DNA of 64,000 nt from Lasioglossum baleicum (lineage: Eukaryota > Arthropoda > Insecta > Hymenoptera > Halictidae). Below are positions 29,833-42,049 of this stretch, in pieces; position 1 is the stretch's first letter; every line of letters starts with the position of its first letter. The notes under the pieces are model-generated. The model made no database searches, was not told the DNA's origin, and saw nothing but the letters and a program-made list of their open reading frames with translations. The stretch spans positions 620,001 to 684,000 of the forward strand of contig NW_027469116.1 in assembly GCF_051020765.1 (NCBI RefSeq), written 5' to 3'. A program made the translations under genes and the position numbers.

Positions 29833-32800
29833 TCGACGCGCGTTACCGATGCACACGTAAAAAATTTTCCGCGAATTTTCGCGAATTTTTCGCGCGGTAA
29901 GCCTTCGTCTCCGCGTCCTCCGTCCGACGAGCCTACTCTCGCCCGCACCCGTCGACCCGTCCTCGAGCTATACGGGGACAAAGAAACTTTGATTTTTCAC
30001 TAATTTGACGTCATCGAGAAAGTTACGGCCAACTGGGAATTAAAGGTATATCGCCTTTCCGAAATTTCCGGGAGCTCGTCGGGCCTTCGGCCCCGCTCGG
30101 CTCGAGGTCGAGGTCGTCGGTAGCGACGATGGTGGCGGGGAGGTGCGCAATTGGTCTGTCATCGCCATCCTCCCCCCCAACCCCCCCTCACCCTTTAAAA
30201 TTAATAGAAAATGTAAACCTAAACGTAGAGTCGGATTTGTAACCTCGAAGTTACAAGTCCATTCGCTCTACTATCAAGGGAGAGTAAACGCGGCGACTGT
30301 GGCGGCACTCGCCGCCGATGCGATGTCAGCGTCGCGAAGTTGGCGTTAAATTCGAACGTTTGAATCAGTTATTTTCTTTCGGGCCCTTTTCAGACCTGAA
30401 CCGTGGAAGCGCCGAAATTCGGGTTTCATTTTTAACGCGGCAGCTTATACCCCCCGAGCGTTAACGACCACTGCCGGTGGTGGTCGGTAAGTTATCCTCC
30501 GCCGCGGTCGACGCGCGTTACCGATGCACACGTAAAAAATTTTCCGGGAATTTTCGCGAATTTTTCGCGCGGTAAGCCTTCGTCTCCGCGTCCTCCGTCC
30601 GACAAGCCTACTCTCGCCCGCACCCGTCGACCCGTTCTCGAGCTATACGGTGACAAAGAAACTTTGATTTTTCACTAATTTGACGTCATCGAGAAAGTTA
30701 CGGCCAACTGGGAATTAAAGGTATATCGCCTTTCCGAAATTTCCGGGAGCTCGTCGGGCCTTCGGCCCCGCTCGGCTCGAGGTCGAGGTCGTCGGTAGCG
30801 ACGATGGTGGCGGGGAGGTGCGCAATTGGTCTGTCATCGCCATCCCCCCCCCCCAACCCTTCCTCACCCTTTACAATTAATGGAAAATGTAAACCTAAAC
30901 GTAGAGTCGGATTCGTAACCTCGAAGTTACAAGTCCATTCGCTCAACCATCAAGGGAGAGTAAACGCGGCGACTGTGGCGGCACTCGCCATCGATGCGAA
31001 GTCAGCGTCGCGAAATTGGCGTTAAATTCGAACGTTTGGTTCAGTTATTTTCTTTCGGGCCCTTTTCAGCCCTGAACCGTGGAAGCGCCGAAATTCGGGT
31101 TTCATTTTTAACGCGGCAGCTTATACCCCCCGAGCCGTTACGGACCACTGCCGGTGGTGGTCGGTAAGTTATCCTCCGCCGAGGTCAACGCGCGTTACCG
31201 ATGCACACGTAAAAAATATTCCGCGAATTTTCGCGAATTTTTCGCGCGGTAAGCCTTCGTCTCCGCGTCCTCCGTCCGACGAACCTACACTCGCCCGCAC
31301 CCGTCGACCCGTTCTCGAGCTATACGGCGACAAAGAAACTATGATTTTCCACTAATTTGACGTCATCGAGAAAGTTACGGCCAACTGGGAATTAAAGGTA
31401 TATCGCCTTTCCGAAATTTCCGGGAGCCCGTCGGGCCTTCGGCCCCGCTCGGCTCGGCTCGGCTCGAGGTCGAGGTCGTCGGTAGCGACGATGGTGGCGG
31501 GGAGGTGCGCAATTGGGCTGCCATCGCCATCATCCTCCCAACCCCCCCTCACCCTTTAAAATTAATGGAAAATGTAAACCTAAACGTAGAGTCGGATTCG
31601 TAACCTCGAAGTTACAAGTCCATTCGCTCAACTATCAAGGGAGAGTAAACGCGGCGACTGTGGCGGCACTCGCCGCCGAAGCGATGTCAGCGTCGCGAAG
31701 TTGGCGTTAAATTCGAACGTTTGAATCAGTTATTTTCTTTCGGGCCCTTTTCAGCCCTGAACCGTGGAAGCGCCGAAATTCGGGTTTCATTTTTAACGCG
31801 GCAGCTTATACCCCCCGAGCCGTTACCGACCACTGCCGGTGGTGGTCGGTAAGTTATCCTCCGCCGAGGTCGACGCGCGTTACCGATGCACACGTAAAAA
31901 ATTTTCCGCGAATTTTCGCGAATTTTTCGCGCGGTAAGCCTTCGTCTCCGCGTCCTCCGTCCGACAAGCCTACTCTCGCCCGCACCCGTCGACCCGTTCT
32001 CGAGCTATACGGCGACAAAGAAACTTTGATTTTTCACTAATTTGACGTCATCGAGAAAGTTACGGCCAACTGGGAATTAAAGGTATATCGCCTTTCCGAA
32101 ATTTCCGGGAGCTCGTCGGGCCTTTGGCCCCGCTCGGCTCGAGGTCGAGGTCGTCGGTAGCGACGATGGTGGAGGGGAGGTGCGCAATTGGTCTGTCATC
32201 GCCATCCTCCCCCCCAACCCCCCCTCACCCTTTAAAATTAATGGAAAATGTAAACCTAAACGTAGAGTCGGATTCGTAACCTCGAAGTTACAAGTCCATT
32301 CGCTCAACTACCAAGGGAGAGCAAACGCGGCGACTGTGGCGGCACTCGCCGCCGATGCGATGTCAGCGTCGCGAAGTTGGCGTTAAATTCGAACGTTTGA
32401 ATCAGTTATTTTCTTTCGGTCCCTTTTCAGCCCTGAACCGTGGAAGCGCCGAAATTCGGGTTTCATTTTTAACACGGCAGCTTATACCTCCCGTGCCGTT
32501 ACCGACCACTGCCGGTGGTGGTCGGTAAGTTATCCTCCGCCGAGGTCGACGCGCGTTACCGATGCACACGTAAAAAATTTTCCGGGAATTTTCGCGAATT
32601 TTTCGCGCGGTAAGCCTTCGTCTCCGCGTCCTCCGTCCGACGAGCCTACTCTCGCCCGCACCCGTCGACCCGTTCTCGAGCTATACGGCGACAAAGAAAC
32701 TTTGATTTTTCACTAATTTGACGTCATCGAGAAAGTTACGGCCAACTGGGAATTAAAGGTATATCGCCTTTCCGAAATTTCCGGGAGCCCGTCGGGCCTT

Positions 32801-35800
32801 CGGCCCCGCTCGGCTCGGCTCGGCTCGAGGTCGAGGTCGTCGGTAGCGACGATGGTGGCGGGGAGGTGCGCAATTGGTCTGTCATCGCCATCATCCTCCC
32901 AACCCCCCCTCACCCTTTAAAATTAATGGAAAATGTAAACCTAAACGTAGAGTCGGATTCGTAACCTCGAAGTTACAAGTCCATTCGCTCAACCATCAAG
33001 GGAGAGTAAACGCGGCGACTGTGGCGGCACTCGCCGCCGATGCGAAGTCAGCGTCGCGAAATTGGCGTTAAATTCGAACGTTTGGATCAGTTATTTTCTT
33101 TCGGGCCCTTTTCAGCCCTGAACCGTGGAAGCGCCGAAATTCGGGTTTCATTTTTAACGCGGCAGCTTATACCCCCCGAGCCGTTACGGACCACTGCCGG
33201 TGGTGGTCGGTAAGTTATCCTCCGCCGAGGTCGACGCGCGTTACCGATGCACACGTAAAAAATTTTCCGCGAATTTTCGCGAATTTTTCGCGCGGTAAGC
33301 CTTCGTCTCCGCGTCCTCCGTCCGACAAGCCTACTCTCGCCCGCACCCGTCGACCCGTCCTCGAGCTATACGGCGACAAAGAAACTTTGATTTTTCACTA
33401 ATTTGACGTCATCGAGAAAGTTACGGCCAACTGGGAATTAAAGGTATATCGCCTTTCCGAAATTTCCGGGAGCTCGTCGGGCCTTCGGCCCCGCTCGGCT
33501 CGAGGTCGAGGTCGTCGGTAGCGACGATGGTGGCGGGGAGGTGCGCAATTGGTCTGTCATCGCCATCCTCCCCCCCAACCCCCCCTCACCCTTTAAAATT
33601 AATAGAAAATGTAAACCTAAACGTAGAGTCGGATTTGTAACCTCGAAGTTACAAGTCCATTCGCTCAACCATCAAGGGAGAGTAAACGCGGCGACTGTGG
33701 CGGCACTCGCCGCCGATGCGAAGTCAGCGTCGCGAAATTGGCGTTAAATTCGAACGTTTGGATCAGTTATTTTCTTTCGGGCCCTTTTCAGCCCTGAACC
33801 GTGGAAGCGCCGAAATTCGGGTTTCATTTTTAACGCGGCAGCTTATACCCCCCGAGCGTTAACGACCACTGCCGGTGGTGGTCGGTAAGTTATCCTCCGC
33901 CGAGGTCGACGCGCGTTACCGATGCACACGTAAAAAATTTTCCGCGAATTTTCGCGAATTTTTCGCGCGGTAAGCCTTCGTCTCCGCGTCCTCCGTCCGA
34001 CAAGCCTACTCTCGCCCGCACCCGTCGACCCGTTCTCGAGCTATACGGCGACAGAGAAACTTTGATTTTTCACTAATTTGACGTCATCGAGAAAGTTACG
34101 GCCAACTGGGAATTAAAGGTATATCGCCTTCCCGAAATTTCCGGGAGCCCGTCAGGCCTTCGGCCCCGCTCGGCTCGACGTCGAGGTCGTCGGTAGCGAC
34201 GATGGTGGCGGGGAGGTGCGCAATTGGTCTGTCATCGCCATCCTCCCCCCAACCCCCCCTCACCCTTTAAAATTAATGGAAAATGTAAACCTAAACGTAG
34301 AGTCGGATTCGTAACCTCGAAGTTACAAGTCCATTCGCTCAACTATCAAGGCAGAGTAAACGCGGCGACTGTGGCGGCACTCGCCGCTGATGCGATGTCA
34401 GCGTCGCGAAGTTGGCGTTAAATTCGAACGTTTGAATCAGTTATTTTCTTTCGGGCCCTTTTCAGCCCTGAACCGTGGAAGCGCCGAAATTCGGGTTTCA
34501 TTTTTAACGCGGCAGCTTATACCCCCCGTGCCGTTACCGACCACTGCCGGTGGTGGTCGGTAAGTTATCCTCCGCCGAGGTCGACGCGCGTTACCGATGC
34601 ACACGTAAAAAATTTTCCGCGAATTTTCGCGAATTTTTCGCGCGGTAAGCCTTCGTCTCCGCGTCCTCCGTCCGACAAGCCTACTCTCGCCCGCACCCGT
34701 CGACCCGTCCTCGAGCTATACGGCGACAAAGAAACTTTGATTTTTCACTAATTTGACGTCATCGAGAAAGTTACGGCCAACTGGGAATTAAAGGTATATC
34801 GCCTTTCCGAAATTTCCGTGAGCTCGTCGGGCCTTCGGCCCCGCTCGGCTCGAGGTAGAGGTCGTCGGTAGCGACGATGGTGGCGGGGAGGTGCGCAATT
34901 GGTCTGTCATCGCCATCCTCCCCCCCAACCCCCCCTCACCCTTTAAAATTAATGGAAAATGTAAACCTAAACGTAGAGTCGGATTTGTAACCTCGAAGTT
35001 ACAAGTCCATTCGCTCAACTATCAAGGGAGAGTAAACGCGGCGACTGTGGCGGCACTCGCCGCCGATGCGATGTCAGCGTCGCGAAGTTGGCGTTAAATT
35101 CGAACGTTTGAATCAGTTATTTTCTTTCGGGCCCTTTTCAGACCTGAACCGTGGAAGCGCCGAAATTCGGGTTTCATTTTTAACGCGGCAGCTTATACCC
35201 CCCGAGCGTTAACGACCACTGCCGGTGGTGGTCGGTAAGTTATCCTCCGCCGAGGTCGACGCGCGTTACCGATGCACACGTAAAAAATTTTCCGCGAATT
35301 TTCGCGAATTTTTCGCGCGGTAAGCCTTCGTCTCCGCGTCCTCCGTCCGACGAACCTACTCTCGCCCGCACCCGTCGACCCGTTCTCGAGCTATACGGCG
35401 ACAAAGAAACTATGATTTTTCACTAATTTGACGTCATCGAGAAAGTTACGGCCAACTGGGAATTAAAGGTATATCGCCTTTCCGAAATTTCCGGGAGCCC
35501 GTCGGGCCTTCGGCCCCGCTCGGCTCGGCTCGGCTCGAGGTCGAGGTCGTCGGTAGCGACGATGCTGGCGGGGAGGTGCGCAATTGGGCTGCCATCGCCA
35601 TCATCCTCCCAACCCCCCCTCACCCTTTAAAATTAATGGAAAATGTAAACCTAAACGTAGAGTCGGATTCGTAACCTCGAAGTTACAAGTCCATTCGCTC
35701 AACTATCAAGGGAGAGTAAACGCGGCGACTGTGGCGGCACTCGCCGCCGAAGCGATGTCAGCGTCGCGAAGTTGGCGTTAAATTCGAACGTTTGGATCAG

Positions 35801-35940
35801 TTATTTTCTTTCGGGCCCTTTTCAGCCCTGAACCGTGGAAGCGCCGAAATTCGGGTTTCATTTTTAACGCGGCAGCTTATACCCCCCGAGCCGTTACCGA
35901 CCACTGCCGGTGGTGGTCGGTAAGTTATCCTCCGCCGAGG
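29833..35940 (+). repeat. 9-mer HOR unit D1 (monomers 45-53, 6108 bp)
   Basis: Monomers start at 29833, 30508, 31185, 31870, 32546, 33231, 33906, 34581 and 35256. Rare markers include ATACGGGGACAAAG, AACACGGCAGC with TACCTCCCGTGCC, GCAAACGCGG, TATCAAGGCAGAG, CCGTCAGGCC, TTTCCGTGAGC with GAGGTAGAGG, and GATGCTGGCGG. All recur at 35941-42049. Confidence 0.92.
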
Positions 35941-38900
35941 TCGACGCGCGTTACCGATGCACACGTAAAAAATTTTCCGCGAATTTTCGCGAATTTTTCG
36001 CGCGGTAAGCCTTCGTCTCCGCGTCCTCCGTCCGACGAGCCTACTCTCGCCCGCACCCGTCGACCCGTCCTCGAGCTATACGGGGACAAAGAAACTTTGA
36101 TTTTTCACTAATTTGACGTCATCGAGAAAGTTACGGCCAACTGGGAATTAAAGGTATATCGCCTTTCCGAAATTTCCGGGAGCTCGTCGGGCCTTCGGCC
36201 CCGCTCGGCTCGAGGTCGAGGTCGTCGGTAGCGACGATGGTGGCGGGGAGGTGCGCAATTGGTCTGTCATCGCCATCCTCCCCCCCAACCCCCCCTCACC
36301 CTTTAAAATTAATAGAAAATGTAAACCTAAACGTAGAGTCGGATTTGTAACCTCGAAGTTACAAGTCCATTCGCTCTACTATCAAGGGAGAGTAAACGCG
36401 GCGACTGTGGCGGCACTCGCCGCCGATGCGATGTCAGCGTCGCGAAGTTGGCGTTAAATTCGAACGTTTGAATCAGTTATTTTCTTTCGGGCCCTTTTCA
36501 GACCTGAACCGTGGAAGCGCCGAAATTCGGGTTTCATTTTTAACGCGGCAGCTTATACCCCCCGAGCGTTAACGACCACTGCCGGTGGTGGTCGGTAAGT
36601 TATCCTCCGCCGCGGTCGACGCGCGTTACCGATGCACACGTAAAAAATTTTCCGGGAATTTTCGCGAATTTTTCGCGCGGTAAGCCTTCGTCTCCGCGTC
36701 CTCCGTCCGACAAGCCTACTCTCGCCCGCACCCGTCGACCCGTTCTCGAGCTATACGGTGACAAAGAAACTTTGATTTTTCACTAATTTGACGTCATCGA
36801 GAAAGTTACGGCCAACTGGGAATTAAAGGTATATCGCCTTTCCGAAATTTCCGGGAGCTCGTCGGGCCTTCGGCCCCGCTCGGCTCGAGGTCGAGGTCGT
36901 CGGTAGCGACGATGGTGGCGGGGAGGTGCGCAATTGGTCTGTCATCGCCATCCCCCCCCCCCCAACCCTTCCTCACCCTTTACAATTAATGGAAAATGTA
37001 AACCTAAACGTAGAGTCGGATTCGTAACCTCGAAGTTACAAGTCCATTCGCTCAACCATCAAGGGAGAGTAAACGCGGCGACTGTGGCGGCACTCGCCAT
37101 CGATGCGAAGTCAGCGTCGCGAAATTGGCGTTAAATTCGAACGTTTGGTTCAGTTATTTTCTTTCGGGCCCTTTTCAGCCCTGAACCGTGGAAGCGCCGA
37201 AATTCGGGTTTCATTTTTAACGCGGCAGCTTATACCCCCCGAGCCGTTACGGACCACTGCCGGTGGTGGTCGGTAAGTTATCCTCCGCCGAGGTCAACGC
37301 GCGTTACCGATGCACACGTAAAAAATATTCCGCGAATTTTCGCGAATTTTTCGCGCGGTAAGCCTTCGTCTCCGCGTCCTCCGTCCGACGAACCTACACT
37401 CGCCCGCACCCGTCGACCCGTTCTCGAGCTATACGGCGACAAAGAAACTATGATTTTCCACTAATTTGACGTCATCGAGAAAGTTACGGCCAACTGGGAA
37501 TTAAAGGTATATCGCCTTTCCGAAATTTCCGGGAGCCCGTCGGGCCTTCGGCCCCGCTCGGCTCGGCTCGGCTCGAGGTCGAGGTCGTCGGTAGCGACGA
37601 TGGTGGCGGGGAGGTGCGCAATTGGGCTGCCATCGCCATCATCCTCCCAACCCCCCCTCACCCTTTAAAATTAATGGAAAATGTAAACCTAAACGTAGAG
37701 TCGGATTCGTAACCTCGAAGTTACAAGTCCATTCGCTCAACTATCAAGGGAGAGTAAACGCGGCGACTGTGGCGGCACTCGCCGCCGAAGCGATGTCAGC
37801 GTCGCGAAGTTGGCGTTAAATTCGAACGTTTGAATCAGTTATTTTCTTTCGGGCCCTTTTCAGCCCTGAACCGTGGAAGCGCCGAAATTCGGGTTTCATT
37901 TTTAACGCGGCAGCTTATACCCCCCGAGCCGTTACCGACCACTGCCGGTGGTGGTCGGTAAGTTATCCTCCGCCGAGGTCGACGCGCGTTACCGATGCAC
38001 ACGTAAAAAATTTTCCGCGAATTTTCGCGAATTTTTCGCGCGGTAAGCCTTCGTCTCCGCGTCCTCCGTCCGACAAGCCTACTCTCGCCCGCACCCGTCG
38101 ACCCGTTCTCGAGCTATACGGCGACAAAGAAACTTTGATTTTTCACTAATTTGACGTCATCGAGAAAGTTACGGCCAACTGGGAATTAAAGGTATATCGC
38201 CTTTCCGAAATTTCCGGGAGCTCGTCGGGCCTTTGGCCCCGCTCGGCTCGAGGTCGAGGTCGTCGGTAGCGACGATGGTGGAGGGGAGGTGCGCAATTGG
38301 TCTGTCATCGCCATCCTCCCCCCCAACCCCCCCTCACCCTTTAAAATTAATGGAAAATGTAAACCTAAACGTAGAGTCGGATTCGTAACCTCGAAGTTAC
38401 AAGTCCATTCGCTCAACTACCAAGGGAGAGCAAACGCGGCGACTGTGGCGGCACTCGCCGCCGATGCGATGTCAGCGTCGCGAAGTTGGCGTTAAATTCG
38501 AACGTTTGAATCAGTTATTTTCTTTCGGTCCCTTTTCAGCCCTGAACCGTGGAAGCGCCGAAATTCGGGTTTCATTTTTAACACGGCAGCTTATACCTCC
38601 CGTGCCGTTACCGACCACTGCCGGTGGTGGTCGGTAAGTTATCCTCCGCCGAGGTCGACGCGCGTTACCGATGCACACGTAAAAAATTTTCCGGGAATTT
38701 TCGCGAATTTTTCGCGCGGTAAGCCTTCGTCTCCGCGTCCTCCGTCCGACGAGCCTACTCTCGCCCGCACCCGTCGACCCGTTCTCGAGCTATACGGCGA
38801 CAAAGAAACTTTGATTTTTCACTAATTTGACGTCATCGAGAAAGTTACGGCCAACTGGGAATTAAAGGTATATCGCCTTTCCGAAATTTCCGGGAGCCCG

Positions 38901-41900
38901 TCGGGCCTTCGGCCCCGCTCGGCTCGGCTCGGCTCGAGGTCGAGGTCGTCGGTAGCGACGATGGTGGCGGGGAGGTGCGCAATTGGTCTGTCATCGCCAT
39001 CATCCTCCCAACCCCCCCTCACCCTTTAAAATTAATGGAAAATGTAAACCTAAACGTAGAGTCGGATTCGTAACCTCGAAGTTACAAGTCCATTCGCTCA
39101 ACCATCAAGGGAGAGTAAACGCGGCGACTGTGGCGGCACTCGCCGCCGATGCGAAGTCAGCGTCGCGAAATTGGCGTTAAATTCGAACGTTTGGATCAGT
39201 TATTTTCTTTCGGGCCCTTTTCAGCCCTGAACCGTGGAAGCGCCGAAATTCGGGTTTCATTTTTAACGCGGCAGCTTATACCCCCCGAGCCGTTACGGAC
39301 CACTGCCGGTGGTGGTCGGTAAGTTATCCTCCGCCGAGGTCGACGCGCGTTACCGATGCACACGTAAAAAATTTTCCGCGAATTTTCGCGAATTTTTCGC
39401 GCGGTAAGCCTTCGTCTCCGCGTCCTCCGTCCGACAAGCCTACTCTCGCCCGCACCCGTCGACCCGTCCTCGAGCTATACGGCGACAAAGAAACTTTGAT
39501 TTTTCACTAATTTGACGTCATCGAGAAAGTTACGGCCAACTGGGAATTAAAGGTATATCGCCTTTCCGAAATTTCCGGGAGCTCGTCGGGCCTTCGGCCC
39601 CGCTCGGCTCGAGGTCGAGGTCGTCGGTAGCGACGATGGTGGCGGGGAGGTGCGCAATTGGTCTGTCATCGCCATCCTCCCCCCCAACCCCCCCTCACCC
39701 TTTAAAATTAATAGAAAATGTAAACCTAAACGTAGAGTCGGATTTGTAACCTCGAAGTTACAAGTCCATTCGCTCAACCATCAAGGGAGAGTAAACGCGG
39801 CGACTGTGGCGGCACTCGCCGCCGATGCGAAGTCAGCGTCGCGAAATTGGCGTTAAATTCGAACGTTTGGATCAGTTATTTTCTTTCGGGCCCTTTTCAG
39901 CCCTGAACCGTGGAAGCGCCGAAATTCGGGTTTCATTTTTAACGCGGCAGCTTATACCCCCCGAGCGTTAACGACCACTGCCGGTGGTGGTCGGTAAGTT
40001 ATCCTCCGCCGAGGTCGACGCGCGTTACCGATGCACACGTAAAAAATTTTCCGCGAATTTTCGCGAATTTTTCGCGCGGTAAGCCTTCGTCTCCGCGTCC
40101 TCCGTCCGACAAGCCTACTCTCGCCCGCACCCGTCGACCCGTTCTCGAGCTATACGGCGACAGAGAAACTTTGATTTTTCACTAATTTGACGTCATCGAG
40201 AAAGTTACGGCCAACTGGGAATTAAAGGTATATCGCCTTCCCGAAATTTCCGGGAGCCCGTCAGGCCTTCGGCCCCGCTCGGCTCGACGTCGAGGTCGTC
40301 GGTAGCGACGATGGTGGCGGGGAGGTGCGCAATTGGTCTGTCATCGCCATCCTCCCCCCAACCCCCCCTCACCCTTTAAAATTAATGGAAAATGTAAACC
40401 TAAACGTAGAGTCGGATTCGTAACCTCGAAGTTACAAGTCCATTCGCTCAACTATCAAGGCAGAGTAAACGCGGCGACTGTGGCGGCACTCGCCGCTGAT
40501 GCGATGTCAGCGTCGCGAAGTTGGCGTTAAATTCGAACGTTTGAATCAGTTATTTTCTTTCGGGCCCTTTTCAGCCCTGAACCGTGGAAGCGCCGAAATT
40601 CGGGTTTCATTTTTAACGCGGCAGCTTATACCCCCCGTGCCGTTACCGACCACTGCCGGTGGTGGTCGGTAAGTTATCCTCCGCCGAGGTCGACGCGCGT
40701 TACCGATGCACACGTAAAAAATTTTCCGCGAATTTTCGCGAATTTTTCGCGCGGTAAGCCTTCGTCTCCGCGTCCTCCGTCCGACAAGCCTACTCTCGCC
40801 CGCACCCGTCGACCCGTCCTCGAGCTATACGGCGACAAAGAAACTTTGATTTTTCACTAATTTGACGTCATCGAGAAAGTTACGGCCAACTGGGAATTAA
40901 AGGTATATCGCCTTTCCGAAATTTCCGTGAGCTCGTCGGGCCTTCGGCCCCGCTCGGCTCGAGGTAGAGGTCGTCGGTAGCGACGATGGTGGCGGGGAGG
41001 TGCGCAATTGGTCTGTCATCGCCATCCTCCCCCCCAACCCCCCCTCACCCTTTAAAATTAATGGAAAATGTAAACCTAAACGTAGAGTCGGATTTGTAAC
41101 CTCGAAGTTACAAGTCCATTCGCTCAACTATCAAGGGAGAGTAAACGCGGCGACTGTGGCGGCACTCGCCGCCGATGCGATGTCAGCGTCGCGAAGTTGG
41201 CGTTAAATTCGAACGTTTGAATCAGTTATTTTCTTTCGGGCCCTTTTCAGACCTGAACCGTGGAAGCGCCGAAATTCGGGTTTCATTTTTAACGCGGCAG
41301 CTTATACCCCCCGAGCGTTAACGACCACTGCCGGTGGTGGTCGGTAAGTTATCCTCCGCCGAGGTCGACGCGCGTTACCGATGCACACGTAAAAAATTTT
41401 CCGCGAATTTTCGCGAATTTTTCGCGCGGTAAGCCTTCGTCTCCGCGTCCTCCGTCCGACGAACCTACTCTCGCCCGCACCCGTCGACCCGTTCTCGAGC
41501 TATACGGCGACAAAGAAACTATGATTTTTCACTAATTTGACGTCATCGAGAAAGTTACGGCCAACTGGGAATTAAAGGTATATCGCCTTTCCGAAATTTC
41601 CGGGAGCCCGTCGGGCCTTCGGCCCCGCTCGGCTCGGCTCGGCTCGAGGTCGAGGTCGTCGGTAGCGACGATGCTGGCGGGGAGGTGCGCAATTGGGCTG
41701 CCATCGCCATCATCCTCCCAACCCCCCCTCACCCTTTAAAATTAATGGAAAATGTAAACCTAAACGTAGAGTCGGATTCGTAACCTCGAAGTTACAAGTC
41801 CATTCGCTCAACTATCAAGGGAGAGTAAACGCGGCGACTGTGGCGGCACTCGCCGCCGAAGCGATGTCAGCGTCGCGAAGTTGGCGTTAAATTCGAACGT

Positions 41901-42049
41901 TTGAATCAGTTATTTTCTTTCGGGCCCTTTTCAGCCCTGAACCGTGGAAGCGCCGAAATTCGGGTTTCATTTTTAACGCGGCAGCTTATACCCCCCGAGC
42001 CATTACCGACCACTGCCGGTGGTGGTCGGTAAGTTATCCTCCGCCGAGG
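35941..42049 (+). repeat. 9-mer HOR unit D2 (monomers 54-62, 6109 bp)
   Basis: Monomers start at 35941, 36616, 37294, 37979, 38655, 39340, 40015, 40690 and 41365. Most of the unit looks identical to D1. Differences I noticed are a C-run of 12 instead of 11 near 36952 and, in the last monomer, TTTGAATCAG and GAGCCATTACC instead of TTTGGATCAG and GAGCCGTTACC. The end therefore already belongs to the next family. This looks like a recent duplication. Confidence 0.92.
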
